Shown here in pieces: positions 17,582 to 27,880 of a stretch of 64,000 bases of DNA. Source of the DNA: Marinobacter sp. DY40_1A1. Its GTDB lineage: Bacteria > Pseudomonadota > Gammaproteobacteria > Pseudomonadales > Oleiphilaceae. The notes under the pieces are model-generated. The model was not told the DNA's origin. It saw only the letters and a program-made list of their open reading frames with translations, and ran no database searches. The stretch covers positions 1-64,000 of the forward strand of contig NZ_VCHA01000005.1 of the NCBI RefSeq assembly GCF_016597815.1, in the 5' to 3' direction. The translations under genes and the position numbers were made by a program. Within the stretch, counting starts at the first letter, position 1. Each line of letters opens with the position of its first letter.

Positions 17582-18270
17582 TTCGGGTGATTCTTACCGA
17601 CATTGAAGGCACAACCAGTTCCATTTCCTTTGTGCACGATGTGCTGTTTCCCTATGCCGCCGAGCATCTGCCGGAATTTATCCGCAAACATTGGGATAGC
17701 CCGGAAGTGTCGGAACAACTGGATGGAGTGGCAAAAGAGTCTGGTGCAGATCGCGAGGATGCCGGGGCATTGATCGAAGCACTGCAAGGGTGGATTCGTG
17801 AAGACCGCAAGGCTACATCGCTCAAGGCGCTTCAGGGCATGGTTTGGGAACAGGGCTACCAACAAGGTGAACTCAATGGCCATATCTACGAAGACGCCGC
17901 CCAATACCTGCAGCACTGGCACGACCGTGGTCTGCGTTTGTACGTTTACTCGTCTGGTTCGGTGAAAGCCCAAAAACTTATTTTTGGTTTTACCACGTCT
18001 GGCGATTTCACACCGTTTTTCTCTGGTTATTTCGACACCCGGATTGGTGGAAAGAGAGAGCCGGAAGCTTACCGGAACATTCTTGAGGAACTCGGTGTAG
18101 AGGGCGCGACTGTCCTGTTTCTCTCGGATGTTGAGGCTGAACTTGTGGCAGCAGAAGCCGCAGGTATGAAAACTGCCTGGCTGATCCGGGATGGTGATTT
18201 GCCCGAAACAGAGCGTTTTGTCGCCCGGGATTTCGCCGAGGTAGACGCTGCCTTGCTGCGGAAGCGGTAG
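17578..18270 (+). CDS. mtnC: Acireductone synthase (enolase-phosphatase E1)
   Basis: A 230-residue HAD-superfamily enzyme that enolises and dephosphorylates 2,3-diketo-5-methylthiopentyl-1-phosphate to acireductone, the substrate of MtnD. The HAD motif I is the MtnC-type TDIEGT with Asp8 and Glu10; motif II is YSSGSVKAQ; motif III/IV is FLSDVEAEL. The ATG overlaps the mtnD stop (ATGA). A small 7-bp hairpin without a T tail lies just after its stop (about 18276-18297). Confidence 0.95.
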   Translation: MIRVILTDIEGTTSSISFVHDVLFPYAAEHLPEFIRKHWDSPEVSEQLDGVAKESGADREDAGALIEALQGWIREDRKATSLKALQGMVWEQGYQQGELNGHIYEDAAQYLQHWHDRGLRLYVYSSGSVKAQKLIFGFTTSGDFTPFFSGYFDTRIGGKREPEAYRNILEELGVEGATVLFLSDVEAELVAAEAAGMKTAWLIRDGDLPETERFVARDFAEVDAALLRKR

Positions 18271-18310
18271 TCGTTCGCTCGCAAGCACAAGCGAGTGCCG
18301 GGAGGTAAAT

Positions 18311-19366
18311 ATGTCTGCAACCCGATCTGCCAGGCTGCTTGTCTCCAGTGCAATTATCTTGCTGCTTGCCGGGTGCAATCCTTTCTCCGATGCCCGCCCC
18401 ATGATGGATGAATACGTGGAGCGGGTTGGCCGGGTTCTGGACGCAGAGCCAGAGCTTTCAGAGATTCCTGCAGCAAGCCCCATTCCCAGACGTCGTAACC
18501 GTGTACTGCCAATGCCCGAGTTGGAGCTGGGCATGTTGGATTTTCTGTCTCTGTACGGCTGTGAACTGCAATATGTGGTGGGGGAGAAAAACTCCGTTAT
18601 GGGCAAGGTGATGCAGCCCCTGAACCGCCTACGCTATGAAGTTCGTTTCATCCGCGCCGCCGGCGAGTGTCTGAAAACGGTAGAAGATGAAGAACTTCAG
18701 GATGTTTTAAACCAGGCTATTGCCAGCAAGCGTGAGTCACTGCCAATAGCCATCTGGAACGCTAGCTTGGGTTTGGAGGAAGTAGAAACCCTGTTCACGC
18801 TCGCCAAGGGTGAGTATCCGGTTGGGGCCGAAGATCCTCTCTCGGACCTTGCCCGGGATACCCGTCAGTTAAACAAAACCGTGGCAGCACTTCTCGATCA
18901 GAACCTTGAGGTAGATCTGGTCTTCTGGGGAAGCGTGCATCAGCGCTGGCAAGCGGAATATAGGGCAGGGCAACTCATCAACAGCAGCAAGCTGGTCGCT
19001 ACGCGCCTCGACGATGCTACCCACCTGATTCAACAGCGGTTGGATAGTCGGCAGCTCTGCTTCAACGGCAAGCCCAACAGTCAATCGGATATCGTTCAGG
19101 GCATGTTTTTCAGTATCTACATAGGGAAGGTTCAGCCCTATCTGGCCGACTTGCGACGGGCTCGTAGGGATTTGATCGAACCTTTAACCGAGCTGGCGGA
19201 AATGCAGGCAGAGGTAATGCCAGCAGACTTTCGTGAGTGGCGACGCTCAGCGCTTGCCCTTGAGGGCGTGGAAAGTGTGTGGGCGAACCTGGATCGTGCC
19301 GTGGAGAGCCATACCAAAGCCTGGCAGTCTTTGCTTGAGCAGTGTGGGCTTAGACCCGGAGCATAG
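18311..19366 (+). CDS. DUF3080 family lipoprotein
   Basis: A 351-residue protein with a lipoprotein signal peptide (hydrophobic stretch then LLAGC near residue 22) and a helical mature domain matching DUF3080, a family of unknown function in gammaproteobacteria. It follows mtnC by 40 bases on the same strand with a GGGAGG ribosome-binding site (about 18299-18304), so it may be expressed with the salvage genes, though a functional link is not evident. It converges on the GspE-type gene. Confidence 0.8.
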   Translation: MSATRSARLLVSSAIILLLAGCNPFSDARPMMDEYVERVGRVLDAEPELSEIPAASPIPRRRNRVLPMPELELGMLDFLSLYGCELQYVVGEKNSVMGKVMQPLNRLRYEVRFIRAAGECLKTVEDEELQDVLNQAIASKRESLPIAIWNASLGLEEVETLFTLAKGEYPVGAEDPLSDLARDTRQLNKTVAALLDQNLEVDLVFWGSVHQRWQAEYRAGQLINSSKLVATRLDDATHLIQQRLDSRQLCFNGKPNSQSDIVQGMFFSIYIGKVQPYLADLRRARRDLIEPLTELAEMQAEVMPADFREWRRSALALEGVESVWANLDRAVESHTKAWQSLLEQCGLRPGA

Positions 19367-19406
19367 GGTAGAGCCTCCCTCACTTGACCGTGAGCTTACT
19401 GCAGCA

Positions 19407-21236
19407 TCAGCGCTGGCTTGCCGGTGTTACCCTGAGTATTTCTTCAACGGTGGTCAGGCCGCTGGCCACTTTCTGGGCGCCGCTCAAACGCAGCGACTTC
19501 ATGCCTTCGCGGTAGGCGTCCAGCCGCAACTGCTCCAGCTCGCAGTGGTCCGTAATCTGGCTTGTCAGTGCACCGGAAAGCGTCATGATCTCATACACCC
19601 CGGCACGGCCAAGGTAGCCGGTATTGCGGCACTCCAGACAACCCACGGGTTTGTGAAACTCCTTTGGTGGCGGAGCTTTCCAGGGCTTGGTTAGAGTCTG
19701 CCATGCCTGGAGGTCAACAGGCGCCGTTGCTTTGCAGTGCGAGCAAAGTGTTCGAACCAGCCGTTGGGCCATAACGCCTAACACGGTTGCGCGAATCAGG
19801 TAGGGCGGGATGCCCAGTTCCATCATTCGCGTCAGGGCACTCGGAGCATCGTTAGTGTGCAAGGTAGAAAGCACCAGGTGCCCGGTCAGTGCGGCCTGTA
19901 CCGCCATTTCGGCAGTTTCCAGATCGCGAATTTCACCAATCATAATGATGTCAGGATCCTGACGCAGCAGAGCTCGAACGCCGGATGCAAACGTCAGATC
20001 GATATTAGTTTGAACCTGCATCTGGTTGAACGCAGGCTCAACCATCTCGATTGGGTCTTCGATGGTGCAGACGTTCAGCTCGGCAGAGGCGATTTGTTTC
20101 AGTGTGGAATACAGAGTGGTGGTCTTGCCTGAGCCTGTGGGGCCTGTAACCAGAACAATCCCGTGGGGTTTCGAAGTGACTTCTTGCCAGCGCTCCCGGT
20201 CTTCGCGATTGAACCCGAGCTGTTCGTAGGATTTCAGCAGCACATCCGGGTCAAATATCCGCATCACCATTTTTTCCCCGAACGCTGTTGGCATGGTGGC
20301 CAGGCGCAGCTCCACTTCGCTGTTGTCGGGTTTGCGGGTTTTCAGGCGACCATCCTGTGGGCGGCGCTTTTCAGCAACGTTTAATCGCCCCAAAATCTTC
20401 AGCCGGCTGGTAATGGCCATGCCCACATGCTCGGGGAATTCGTAAACACTGTGCAGTACGCCATCAATACGGAAGCGGATGTGAGTCAGGGTGCGTCGTG
20501 GCTCAATGTGGATGTCTGATGCGCGTTGGTCGAACGCGTATTGCAGCAGCCAGTCCACGATGCGCACAACGTGTTGATCGTTGGCATCAGCGCTGTCGCT
20601 GGCGCCTAAATCCAGTAGCTGCTCAAGATTCTGCTGGCCAGCTTTAATTCCTCCAGCCTGGCTGCCACTTGCTTTATTAACGGAGTTTGCGAGCTGGTAA
20701 AACTCCACAGAGTAACGGCGGATATCTTCAGGGTTTGCCACCACCCGGCGGATATCCTTGCGTACTGCTTGCCGAAGATTGCCTTCCCAGTCAACTTTAA
20801 AGGGCTCGGCACTGGCCACCAATATTTCATCCTGGCCAATCTCAACCGCGAGAATATCGTGACGCTGGGCGAATGCGTAAGACATGACACGGGCAATTGC
20901 AGGCGTATCTATTTTCAATGGATCGATATGGTAATAGGGCTGGCCTGCCCAATCTGCCAGCCACTGTGTCAGTCGCTCAAGACCAAGAGTCTTGCCACTT
21001 TTCTCGCTGGTGAGCGCTGCAATAGCCACAAGTTCCAGCGGGTGTCGCTTTGATGTGTGGTTGCTGGCCGCGCCCAGGTTGGCGGAAAGCACACGTTCCG
21101 CGCTCTCCTGGCCGATTTCGCCGTCGGCGACCAATGCCGTACAGATATCCCGCAGGGTCAAAGTGCTGCGCGGAGGCGCTGCCGGCTTCGATAAGGGTGC
21201 TGGTGACGTTTGCTCTGTTTTAGTGGAATTGGGCAT
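19407..21236 (-). CDS. GspE/PulE-type secretion ATPase
   Basis: A 609-residue AAA-type ATPase of the type II secretion/type IV pilus family. It has an N-terminal MshEN-like region (about 25-180), Walker A GPTGSGKT at 365-372, an Asp box TIEDP at 391-395, Walker B DIIMIGEIRD near 429-438, the His box TGHLVLSTLH at 451-460 and a zinc-binding CxxC pair (Cys498/501 and Cys533/536). The motor is complete, but no secretin, pseudopilin or pilus gene is nearby, so its partner machine is encoded elsewhere. A Pro/Ser/Thr-rich N-terminus of about 25 residues precedes the folded part. Confidence 0.87.
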   Translation of the reverse strand: MPNSTKTEQTSPAPLSKPAAPPRSTLTLRDICTALVADGEIGQESAERVLSANLGAASNHTSKRHPLELVAIAALTSEKSGKTLGLERLTQWLADWAGQPYYHIDPLKIDTPAIARVMSYAFAQRHDILAVEIGQDEILVASAEPFKVDWEGNLRQAVRKDIRRVVANPEDIRRYSVEFYQLANSVNKASGSQAGGIKAGQQNLEQLLDLGASDSADANDQHVVRIVDWLLQYAFDQRASDIHIEPRRTLTHIRFRIDGVLHSVYEFPEHVGMAITSRLKILGRLNVAEKRRPQDGRLKTRKPDNSEVELRLATMPTAFGEKMVMRIFDPDVLLKSYEQLGFNREDRERWQEVTSKPHGIVLVTGPTGSGKTTTLYSTLKQIASAELNVCTIEDPIEMVEPAFNQMQVQTNIDLTFASGVRALLRQDPDIIMIGEIRDLETAEMAVQAALTGHLVLSTLHTNDAPSALTRMMELGIPPYLIRATVLGVMAQRLVRTLCSHCKATAPVDLQAWQTLTKPWKAPPPKEFHKPVGCLECRNTGYLGRAGVYEIMTLSGALTSQITDHCELEQLRLDAYREGMKSLRLSGAQKVASGLTTVEEILRVTPASQR

Positions 21237-21265
21237 AGGGTGTCACTTTCCGGTAATGGAGCATG

Positions 21266-21625
21266 TCAGACTGCAACCGGCCGGTTCACTTTCAGATGAA
21301 CCATCGCCATGATGAATAACAGGAGCGTGAGTATCATAAGAACAACATGGCCGAGTGCACCTTGGCTTAGCCATGATGAAACAACGGCCTGAGTGAAGTA
21401 AAAAATCACCACAAAGGCTAGCCAGATATAACCACGATTGTTGCCACGGAACACGGGAACGATCAGTGCCAGCAGGGGAATCAGCTTGACGGATAGAATC
21501 AGTGCAATGGAAACCCCCTCGATTGGCGCTGGGTAGAAGGTTGTAATCAAAAGCGTTGCCAACACGGCCAGATAGAGAAATTGGGTCGCTTTTGCAGTGT
21601 TCCGGGCTTTGGGGTTATGGAGCAT
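21266..21625 (-). CDS. DUF2069 family membrane protein
   Basis: A small membrane protein with four hydrophobic segments matching DUF2069, an uncharacterised family usually found next to wrbA in gammaproteobacteria. I chose the internal ATG (119 residues, MLHNPKARN); the longest frame begins at 21682 and would overlap wrbA and add a poorly conserved leader. It lies directly downstream of wrbA, consistent with co-transcription. Confidence 0.75.
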   Translation of the reverse strand: MLHNPKARNTAKATQFLYLAVLATLLITTFYPAPIEGVSIALILSVKLIPLLALIVPVFRGNNRGYIWLAFVVIFYFTQAVVSSWLSQGALGHVVLMILTLLLFIMAMVHLKVNRPVAV

Positions 21626-21678
21626 TGTCAGATTCCAGAAAAGTATAAATAGCTTTGCGTTGCATAGCCGTGTTCGTA

Positions 21679-22314
<636 letters not shown>

Positions 22315-22668
22315 TTATAGAATGGTGAGTATGTTTTCCGGTGGTCGTCCCACAGCGGCTTTGCCATTGGCAAGTACAATTGGCCGCTCAATCAGTTTCG
22401 GGTTTGTTACCATAGCAGCAATCAGTTGATCGCGGCTCAAATCCGGGTTGTCCAGACCAAGTTCCTTGAACTCACTTTCGCCGGTGCGCATAAGCTCGCG
22501 GGGCTGGCGGTCGAGCGCCTCAAGAATATCGGAAAGCTCCTGTGCTGTTGGTGGTGTTTCCAGGTAGCGTATAATCTCTGGCTCAACCCCCCGGCTAGTG
22601 AGAAGTTCAAGCGCTTGGCGAGATTTTGAGCAGCGAGGGTTGTGGAAAATCCGGATGGGTTCTGTCAT
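22315..22668 (-). CDS. arsC: Arsenate reductase, glutaredoxin-dependent type
   Basis: A 117-residue thioredoxin-fold protein of the ArsC/Spx family. The redox Cys13 lies in HNPRCSKSRQAL and the family block LIERPIVLANGKAAVGRPPE is complete. It matches the stand-alone ArsC/YfgD-like group found with wrbA rather than an arsenic-resistance operon, since no arsB or arsR is adjacent. Its true substrate may therefore not be arsenate. It is divergent from the thioredoxin-like lipoprotein gene. Confidence 0.88.
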   Translation of the reverse strand: MTEPIRIFHNPRCSKSRQALELLTSRGVEPEIIRYLETPPTAQELSDILEALDRQPRELMRTGESEFKELGLDNPDLSRDQLIAAMVTNPKLIERPIVLANGKAAVGRPPENILTIL

Positions 22669-22736
22669 GTTCGTGCCTGTTTGTTGAATTGGAGCTGCAA
22701 TTGTTTGTGGCGAGCAGTCTAACAGGAGGTTTTCCC

Positions 22737-23204
22737 TTGCAGAACCCTGTCATCTACCGGTTACCTCGTGGAGCGGTCGTTACAACTGTACTGTTTCTGA
22801 TGGCTTTACTGGCAGGTTGCCAAAAAGTTGAACTGGAAAGAGCAGAAGGCACAAAGCTGGCCTGGAGCGACCTGCGGGGGCAGTGGGTCTTGGTGAACTA
22901 CTGGGCCGAATGGTGCAAGCCCTGCCTGGAAGAAATACCGGAATTTAACGAGCTGGACAATGCTCCGGACATTACTGTTCTCGGGGTTAATTTTGACGAT
23001 GTGAAGGGTGAGCAACTGGTTGCTCTCGGCAAGCGTATGGGTATTGAGTACACCATGCTTGCAAACGACCCTGGCCCTGAATTTGACTGGCAACGCCCGG
23101 TTGCCTTGCCAGCAACCTTTGTTGTGACCCCCGACGGAGATCTTCTGGAGGCTCGTTTTGGCCCTCAAACAGAAGAAGATATACGTGCATTAATCAGCGA
23201 CTGA
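22737..23204 (+). CDS. TlpA-like thioredoxin lipoprotein
   Basis: A 155-residue periplasmic thioredoxin-fold protein. I chose the TTG at 22737 because a strong AGGAGG lies 7 bases upstream (22724-22729); the longer frame from 22626 overlaps arsC on the opposite strand. It begins with a lipoprotein signal (lipobox LLAGC, Cys28), followed by the redox centre WCKPC with Cys60 and Cys63, and the cis-Pro loop VALPATFVV. It probably acts as a membrane-anchored disulfide reductase in cytochrome or envelope protein maturation; its partner is not known. Confidence 0.87.
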   Translation: MQNPVIYRLPRGAVVTTVLFLMALLAGCQKVELERAEGTKLAWSDLRGQWVLVNYWAEWCKPCLEEIPEFNELDNAPDITVLGVNFDDVKGEQLVALGKRMGIEYTMLANDPGPEFDWQRPVALPATFVVTPDGDLLEARFGPQTEEDIRALISD

Positions 23205-23285
23205 TTGCTACAGGCAGTTTAAAGGTGCCTTTTTTCAGGCGCCGTTAATAGACTTTTAATACATAAGCAGGAACCAGCTGACGCT

Positions 23286-26200
23286 ATGTCGCAGACTTTT
23301 GTACACCTTCGCGTGCACTCAGAACATTCCATGGTGGACGGCCTCGTTCGCGTTAAGCCTCTGGTCAAACGAGTGGTGGAATTGGGCATGCCGGCCGTGG
23401 GCCTGACCGAGCAGTCGAACATGTGCTCTCTGGTCCGCTTTTACAAGGCAACAACCGGTGCAGGCGTTAAGCCTGTTATAGGTGCGGATCTCTGGCTGGA
23501 GAACCCGGATGAGCCGGAAAGCCCGTTCCGTTTGACGTTGCTGGCCCGAAATGACAAAGGCTACCTCCACCTTACAGAAATTATTTCCCTTGGATATACC
23601 GAGGGGCAGAGGTATGGCAAGCCGATTATCCAGCGCAAATGGCTGGAGGAAAGAACCGAAGGCCTTATTGCCATGTCTGGCGCCAAAATGGGCGATGTGT
23701 GCAAGGCTTTGCTGGCGGATAAACCTGAACTTGCAAAGGCCAGGGCAGAGTACTGGATGAAACTCTATCCCGGCTCTTACTATCTGGAGTTACAAAGAAC
23801 AGGCCGTCCCGGTGATGAGGACTGCCTGCATATGAGTGTTGAGTTGGCCCAGCAACTTGGGTTGCCGGTCGTTGCTACAAACGACGTGCATTTTCTTGAG
23901 GCTGAGGATTTTGAAGCCCACGAGGCTCGCGTCTGTATCGGTGAGAGCCGGGCACTGGATGATCCGCGCCGTGATCGTCGTTTTAGTGATCAGCAATACC
24001 TGCGCAGCGCCGAGGAAATGATTGAGCTATTCAGCGATATCCCCGAGGCGATTGAGAATACCCTTGAGATAGCCCGGCGCTGTTCGGTAACCGTGCGTAT
24101 GGGCGAGTATTTCCTGCCCAACTATCCAGTACCGGAAGGTATGACTATGGATGAGTACTTCCGCAAGGTGTCTGAGGACGGCCTGGAAGAACGCTTGGCA
24201 AAAACCCTTTCCAAAGACGATCCGGAATACGAAAGCAAGCGCGAAGCGTATTTTAAACGGCTTACATTCGAGCTGGATATCATCATCCAGATGGGATTTC
24301 CCGGCTACTTCCTGATCGTAATGGACTTCATCAAGTGGGCCAAGAACAACGGCGTTCCCGTTGGGCCGGGTCGTGGTTCCGGTGCTGGCTCGCTGGTTGC
24401 TTATGCCCAGTTGATTACGGATCTGGATCCGCTTGAGTACGACTTGCTGTTCGAGCGCTTCCTTAACCCTGAACGGGTATCCATGCCTGACTTCGATGTC
24501 GACTTCTGCATGGAAGGCCGCGACCGGGTCATCGCCTATGTAGCTGAAAAGTATGGTCGGGAAGCGGTTTCCCAGATTATCACTTTCGGTACTATGGCCG
24601 CCAAGGCGGTAGTGCGGGACGTTGCCCGGGTGCAGGGTAAGTCCTACGGGCTGGCAGATAAATTGTCCAAACTGATCCCCTTCGAAGTGGGGATGACTCT
24701 GGAAAAGGCAATAGAGCAGGAGCCTGCCCTCAAGGAATTTCTGGAGCAGGATGAAGAAGCCCAGGAAATCTGGGAAATGGCCCTGAAGCTTGAAGGTGTG
24801 TGCCGAAACGCCGGTAAGCACGCCGGTGGCGTGGTGATTGCCCCCACCAAGATAACTGATTTTTCGCCGCTGTATTGCGATGATGACGGCGGCAGTCTGG
24901 TGACCCAGTTCGACAAAAACGATGTGGAAGAAGCCGGGCTGGTGAAGTTCGACTTCCTGGGTCTGCGCACGCTCACCATCATCGACTGGGCGCTGAAAAT
25001 GATTAATCCGCGGCGGGAGAGCCGAGGCCTACCACCGCTGGATATCAGCGAAATTCCGCTGGATGACCCGGCTTCATTCGTGATGCTGAAAAAGGCGGAA
25101 ACCACCGCCGTATTCCAGCTTGAATCCCGCGGGATGAAAGATTTGATCCGACGCCTGCAGCCGGACTCCCTGGAAGACATGATCGCCCTGGTAGCGCTGT
25201 TCCGCCCTGGGCCCCTGCAGTCGGGCATGGTTGACGACTTTATCGACCGTAAGCACGGCAAGCAGCCGATGTCCTTCCCGCACCCGGACTACCAATACGA
25301 AGGCCTGAAGCCGGTTCTTGAGCCCACCTACGGGGTTATCCTTTACCAGGAGCAGGTTATGCAGATTGCTCAGGTGATGGGTGGATATAGCCTGGGTAAT
25401 GCGGACATGTTGCGCCGTGCCATGGGTAAGAAGAAGCCCGAGGAAATGGCCAAGCAGAAGCAGTTTTTCCTCGATGGTTGCGAAGGCAATGGCATCAACA
25501 AAACCCTCGCTGAAAACATCTTTGATCTGGTTGAAAAGTTTGCCGGCTACGGCTTCAACAAATCCCACTCTGCCGCCTACGCGCTGGTGTCTTATCAGAC
25601 TCTGTGGCTGAAGGCCCATTACACGGCCGAGTTTATGGCTGCTGTTCTGACCGCCGATATGCAGAACACAGACAAAGTCGTCACGCTGGTCGAGGAGTGC
25701 CGCAACCTCAAACTGGATTTGGTACTGCCTGATGTAAGTCGTTCGGAATATACCTTCACGGTAAACGATGAAGGTCAGGTTGTGTATGGGCTGGGTGCTA
25801 TCAAGGGGCTGGGTGAAGGCCCCATCCAGGCCATTGTGGAGGGTCGCGTCAGTGGTGAGCCTTATCAGGATCTTTTCGATTTTTGCCGTAGGGTTGATCT
25901 CAAAAAGATTAACAAACGCGCTATGGAAGCCCTGATTCGTTCAGGTGCCATGGACAAGCTCGGGGCCAGTCGGGCCCAACTGATGGCAAGCATCCCCAAG
26001 GCTGTCCAGCAGGCGGACCAGCAGTCGCGTAATGAATCCGTAGGCATGATGGATATGTTCGGCGATATGCTGGAAGCCGAGGAAGGTGGCGATCCTTATG
26101 CCGATGTGGCGGATGTGCGTGAGTGGCCGGAGAAGCAGCGGCTGAAAGGAGAGAAAGACACGCTGGGCCTTTACCTTACAGGGCATCCGTTTGATGAATA

Positions 26201-26768
26201 TGAGCGGGAAGTTCGCCGTTTTGTTCGCTCTTCTATCTCGGATCTGAAGCCCAACAAATCACCGCAAAGGGTTGCGGGGCTTGTTGTAGCGCAAAGAACC
26301 ATGAAAACCCGCACGGGTTCCACCATGTGCTTTATCACGCTGGATGATCGGAGCGCGCGGATTGAAGCCACACTGTTTTCTGAAGCCTTTTTTGAGAACC
26401 GGGAATTACTGCAGTCGGATCAGGTGATTGTGGTTGAGGGTCAGGTGAGCCACGATGATTACTCTGGCCAGATGAAAATGCGTGTCAGTTCGGTAATGGA
26501 TGTGCCCAGTGCCCGGAAGCAGTTCAGTAAAGGCCTGAAGCTGAACCTTCACGCTGACCAACTTCAAAATGGTTTTCTGGACAAGATTGATAGCACTTTA
26601 AGGCCGTTTCGCTGCGAGGGCAGCCCGGTGTGGATTGAGTACAGCAGCCCCGAAGCCAGCACTCGAATTGAGCTGGGTGAAACCTGGCGTGTGCAGCCAG
26701 ACGACAACTTGTTGCTGGAGTTGAAGTATCTGGTGGGCGACCAGTGCGTGGAACTGGTCTATGATTGA
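23286..26768 (+). CDS. dnaE: DNA polymerase III alpha subunit
   Basis: A 1160-residue replicative polymerase of standard DnaE1 length. It shows the N-terminal PHP domain ([13 protein letters not shown]), the polymerase palm with catalytic Asp402 and Asp404 (MPDFDVDF) and Asp556 (KFDFLGLRT), one position off the known E. coli residues, the fingers, the helix-hairpin-helix region and a C-terminal OB fold ([17 protein letters not shown]). It starts a long plus-strand housekeeping run and is followed 158 bases later by accA, as in Pseudomonas. Confidence 0.98.
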   Translation: MSQTFVHLRVHSEHSMVDGLVRVKPLVKRVVELGMPAVGLTEQSNMCSLVRFYKATTGAGVKPVIGADLWLENPDEPESPFRLTLLARNDKGYLHLTEIISLGYTEGQRYGKPIIQRKWLEERTEGLIAMSGAKMGDVCKALLADKPELAKARAEYWMKLYPGSYYLELQRTGRPGDEDCLHMSVELAQQLGLPVVATNDVHFLEAEDFEAHEARVCIGESRALDDPRRDRRFSDQQYLRSAEEMIELFSDIPEAIENTLEIARRCSVTVRMGEYFLPNYPVPEGMTMDEYFRKVSEDGLEERLAKTLSKDDPEYESKREAYFKRLTFELDIIIQMGFPGYFLIVMDFIKWAKNNGVPVGPGRGSGAGSLVAYAQLITDLDPLEYDLLFERFLNPERVSMPDFDVDFCMEGRDRVIAYVAEKYGREAVSQIITFGTMAAKAVVRDVARVQGKSYGLADKLSKLIPFEVGMTLEKAIEQEPALKEFLEQDEEAQEIWEMALKLEGVCRNAGKHAGGVVIAPTKITDFSPLYCDDDGGSLVTQFDKNDVEEAGLVKFDFLGLRTLTIIDWALKMINPRRESRGLPPLDISEIPLDDPASFVMLKKAETTAVFQLESRGMKDLIRRLQPDSLEDMIALVALFRPGPLQSGMVDDFIDRKHGKQPMSFPHPDYQYEGLKPVLEPTYGVILYQEQVMQIAQVMGGYSLGNADMLRRAMGKKKPEEMAKQKQFFLDGCEGNGINKTLAENIFDLVEKFAGYGFNKSHSAAYALVSYQTLWLKAHYTAEFMAAVLTADMQNTDKVVTLVEECRNLKLDLVLPDVSRSEYTFTVNDEGQVVYGLGAIKGLGEGPIQAIVEGRVSGEPYQDLFDFCRRVDLKKINKRAMEALIRSGAMDKLGASRAQLMASIPKAVQQADQQSRNESVGMMDMFGDMLEAEEGGDPYADVADVREWPEKQRLKGEKDTLGLYLTGHPFDEYEREVRRFVRSSISDLKPNKSPQRVAGLVVAQRTMKTRTGSTMCFITLDDRSARIEATLFSEAFFENRELLQSDQVIVVEGQVSHDDYSGQMKMRVSSVMDVPSARKQFSKGLKLNLHADQLQNGFLDKIDSTLRPFRCEGSPVWIEYSSPEASTRIELGETWRVQPDDNLLLELKYLVGDQCVELVYD

Positions 26769-26883
26769 GTGAGAAAGACAAAGAGCTGCGCGGAAAGTTA
26801 AATATCTGTCAGGTTGCGGACTCATACCAATGTCCGCTTTAGCCATGAGCCGGGCACTGCTATCTTTGTACCAAATTCTGAAT

Positions 26884-26904
26884 AGGCGGCGTGCTATCCC
26901 GCCT
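26884..26904 (+). promoter_or_regulatory. Small hairpin in the accA leader
   Basis: AGGCGG (26884-26889) and CCGCCT (26899-26904) form a perfect 6-bp stem with a 9-base loop, ending 22 bases before the accA ATG. No T tail follows, so it is not a terminator of dnaE. A role in accA translation is possible but speculative; the rest of the 158-base spacer shows nothing clear. Confidence 0.25.
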
Positions 26905-26926
26905 GGTAATAAAATGATGGAACATC

Positions 26927-27880
26927 ATGAACCCTAATTATCTGGATTTCGAACAGCCGATTGCCGACCTGGAAGCCAAGATTGAAGAGCTTCGCATGGT
27001 GGGTAACGATACCGACATCAATATTTCTGACGAAATTACACGGCTGAAAAAGAAAAGTTTCAGCCTGACTGAGAACATATTTTCTGATTTGCATCCGTGG
27101 GATGTTGCCCGTCTTGCGAGGCACCCACGCCGGCCTTATACGCTGGATTACATCGAGATGGTCTTTGAAGATTTCGATGAACTCCACGGCGACCGCCGTT
27201 ACGCAGATGACCAGGCCATTGTGGGCGGTACTGCACGCTTGAACGATAAACCTGTGATGGTTATCGGCCATCAGAAGGGGCGTGAAGTGCGGGATAAGGT
27301 GAAGCGCAACTTCGGAATGCCGCGCCCGGAAGGCTATCGCAAGGCCTTGCGTTTAATGGAAATGGCAGAGCGATTCAGAATGCCGATTCTCACGTTTATC
27401 GATACTCCGGGTGCCTATCCCGGTATCGGTGCCGAGGAGCGTGGTCAGAGTGAAGCCATTGCGTTTAACCTGGCGGTGATGTCCCGCCTCAAAACGCCTA
27501 TCATTTCGACAGTCATCGGCGAAGGTGGTTCTGGCGGAGCGCTGGCCATCGGCGTATGCGATCAGTTGAATATGCTGCAATACTCAACCTATGCGGTGAT
27601 CTCGCCGGAAGGCTGTGCCTCTATTTTGTGGAAGAGTGCGGAATTTGCCTCTCTCGCAGCAGAAGCCATGGGTGTGACTGCGGATCGCCTGAAAGATCTC
27701 GGGCTTGCGGACAATGTAATCACTGAGCCTCTGGGCGGTGCGCATCGTAACCCGGAAAAAATGGCTGAGGCCCTGCGTGAGACCCTGGCAAACGGGATGG
27801 CAGAGCTAAGTCGCTTGCCTTTGGATGAATTGGTCTCCCGGCGGTACGAGCGGTTAACCCGCTATGACACTGGGCGCTAA
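26927..27880 (+). CDS. accA: Acetyl-CoA carboxylase carboxyltransferase alpha subunit
   Basis: A 317-residue subunit that, with AccD, transfers carboxyl from biotin to acetyl-CoA to make malonyl-CoA for fatty acid synthesis. The N-terminus [20 protein letters not shown], the [20 protein letters not shown] block and the oxyanion-type [12 protein letters not shown] block are all typical. tilS starts inside its 3' end (17-base overlap). Confidence 0.97.
   Translation: MNPNYLDFEQPIADLEAKIEELRMVGNDTDINISDEITRLKKKSFSLTENIFSDLHPWDVARLARHPRRPYTLDYIEMVFEDFDELHGDRRYADDQAIVGGTARLNDKPVMVIGHQKGREVRDKVKRNFGMPRPEGYRKALRLMEMAERFRMPILTFIDTPGAYPGIGAEERGQSEAIAFNLAVMSRLKTPIISTVIGEGGSGGALAIGVCDQLNMLQYSTYAVISPEGCASILWKSAEFASLAAEAMGVTADRLKDLGLADNVITEPLGGAHRNPEKMAEALRETLANGMAELSRLPLDELVSRRYERLTRYDTGR

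Noticed and set aside
18276-18297. Terminator after mtnC
   Set aside because: A 7-bp hairpin is present but has no T tract, so it is only mentioned with mtnC.
22315-22668. Arsenic-resistance operon
   Set aside because: Only arsC is present, with wrbA and DUF2069; no arsR, arsB or acr3 gene is adjacent.
24027-24821. 264-codon antisense frame inside dnaE
   Set aside because: It lies wholly within a conserved replicative polymerase gene, has no recognisable domain and is explained as a shadow of the GC-biased codon pattern.
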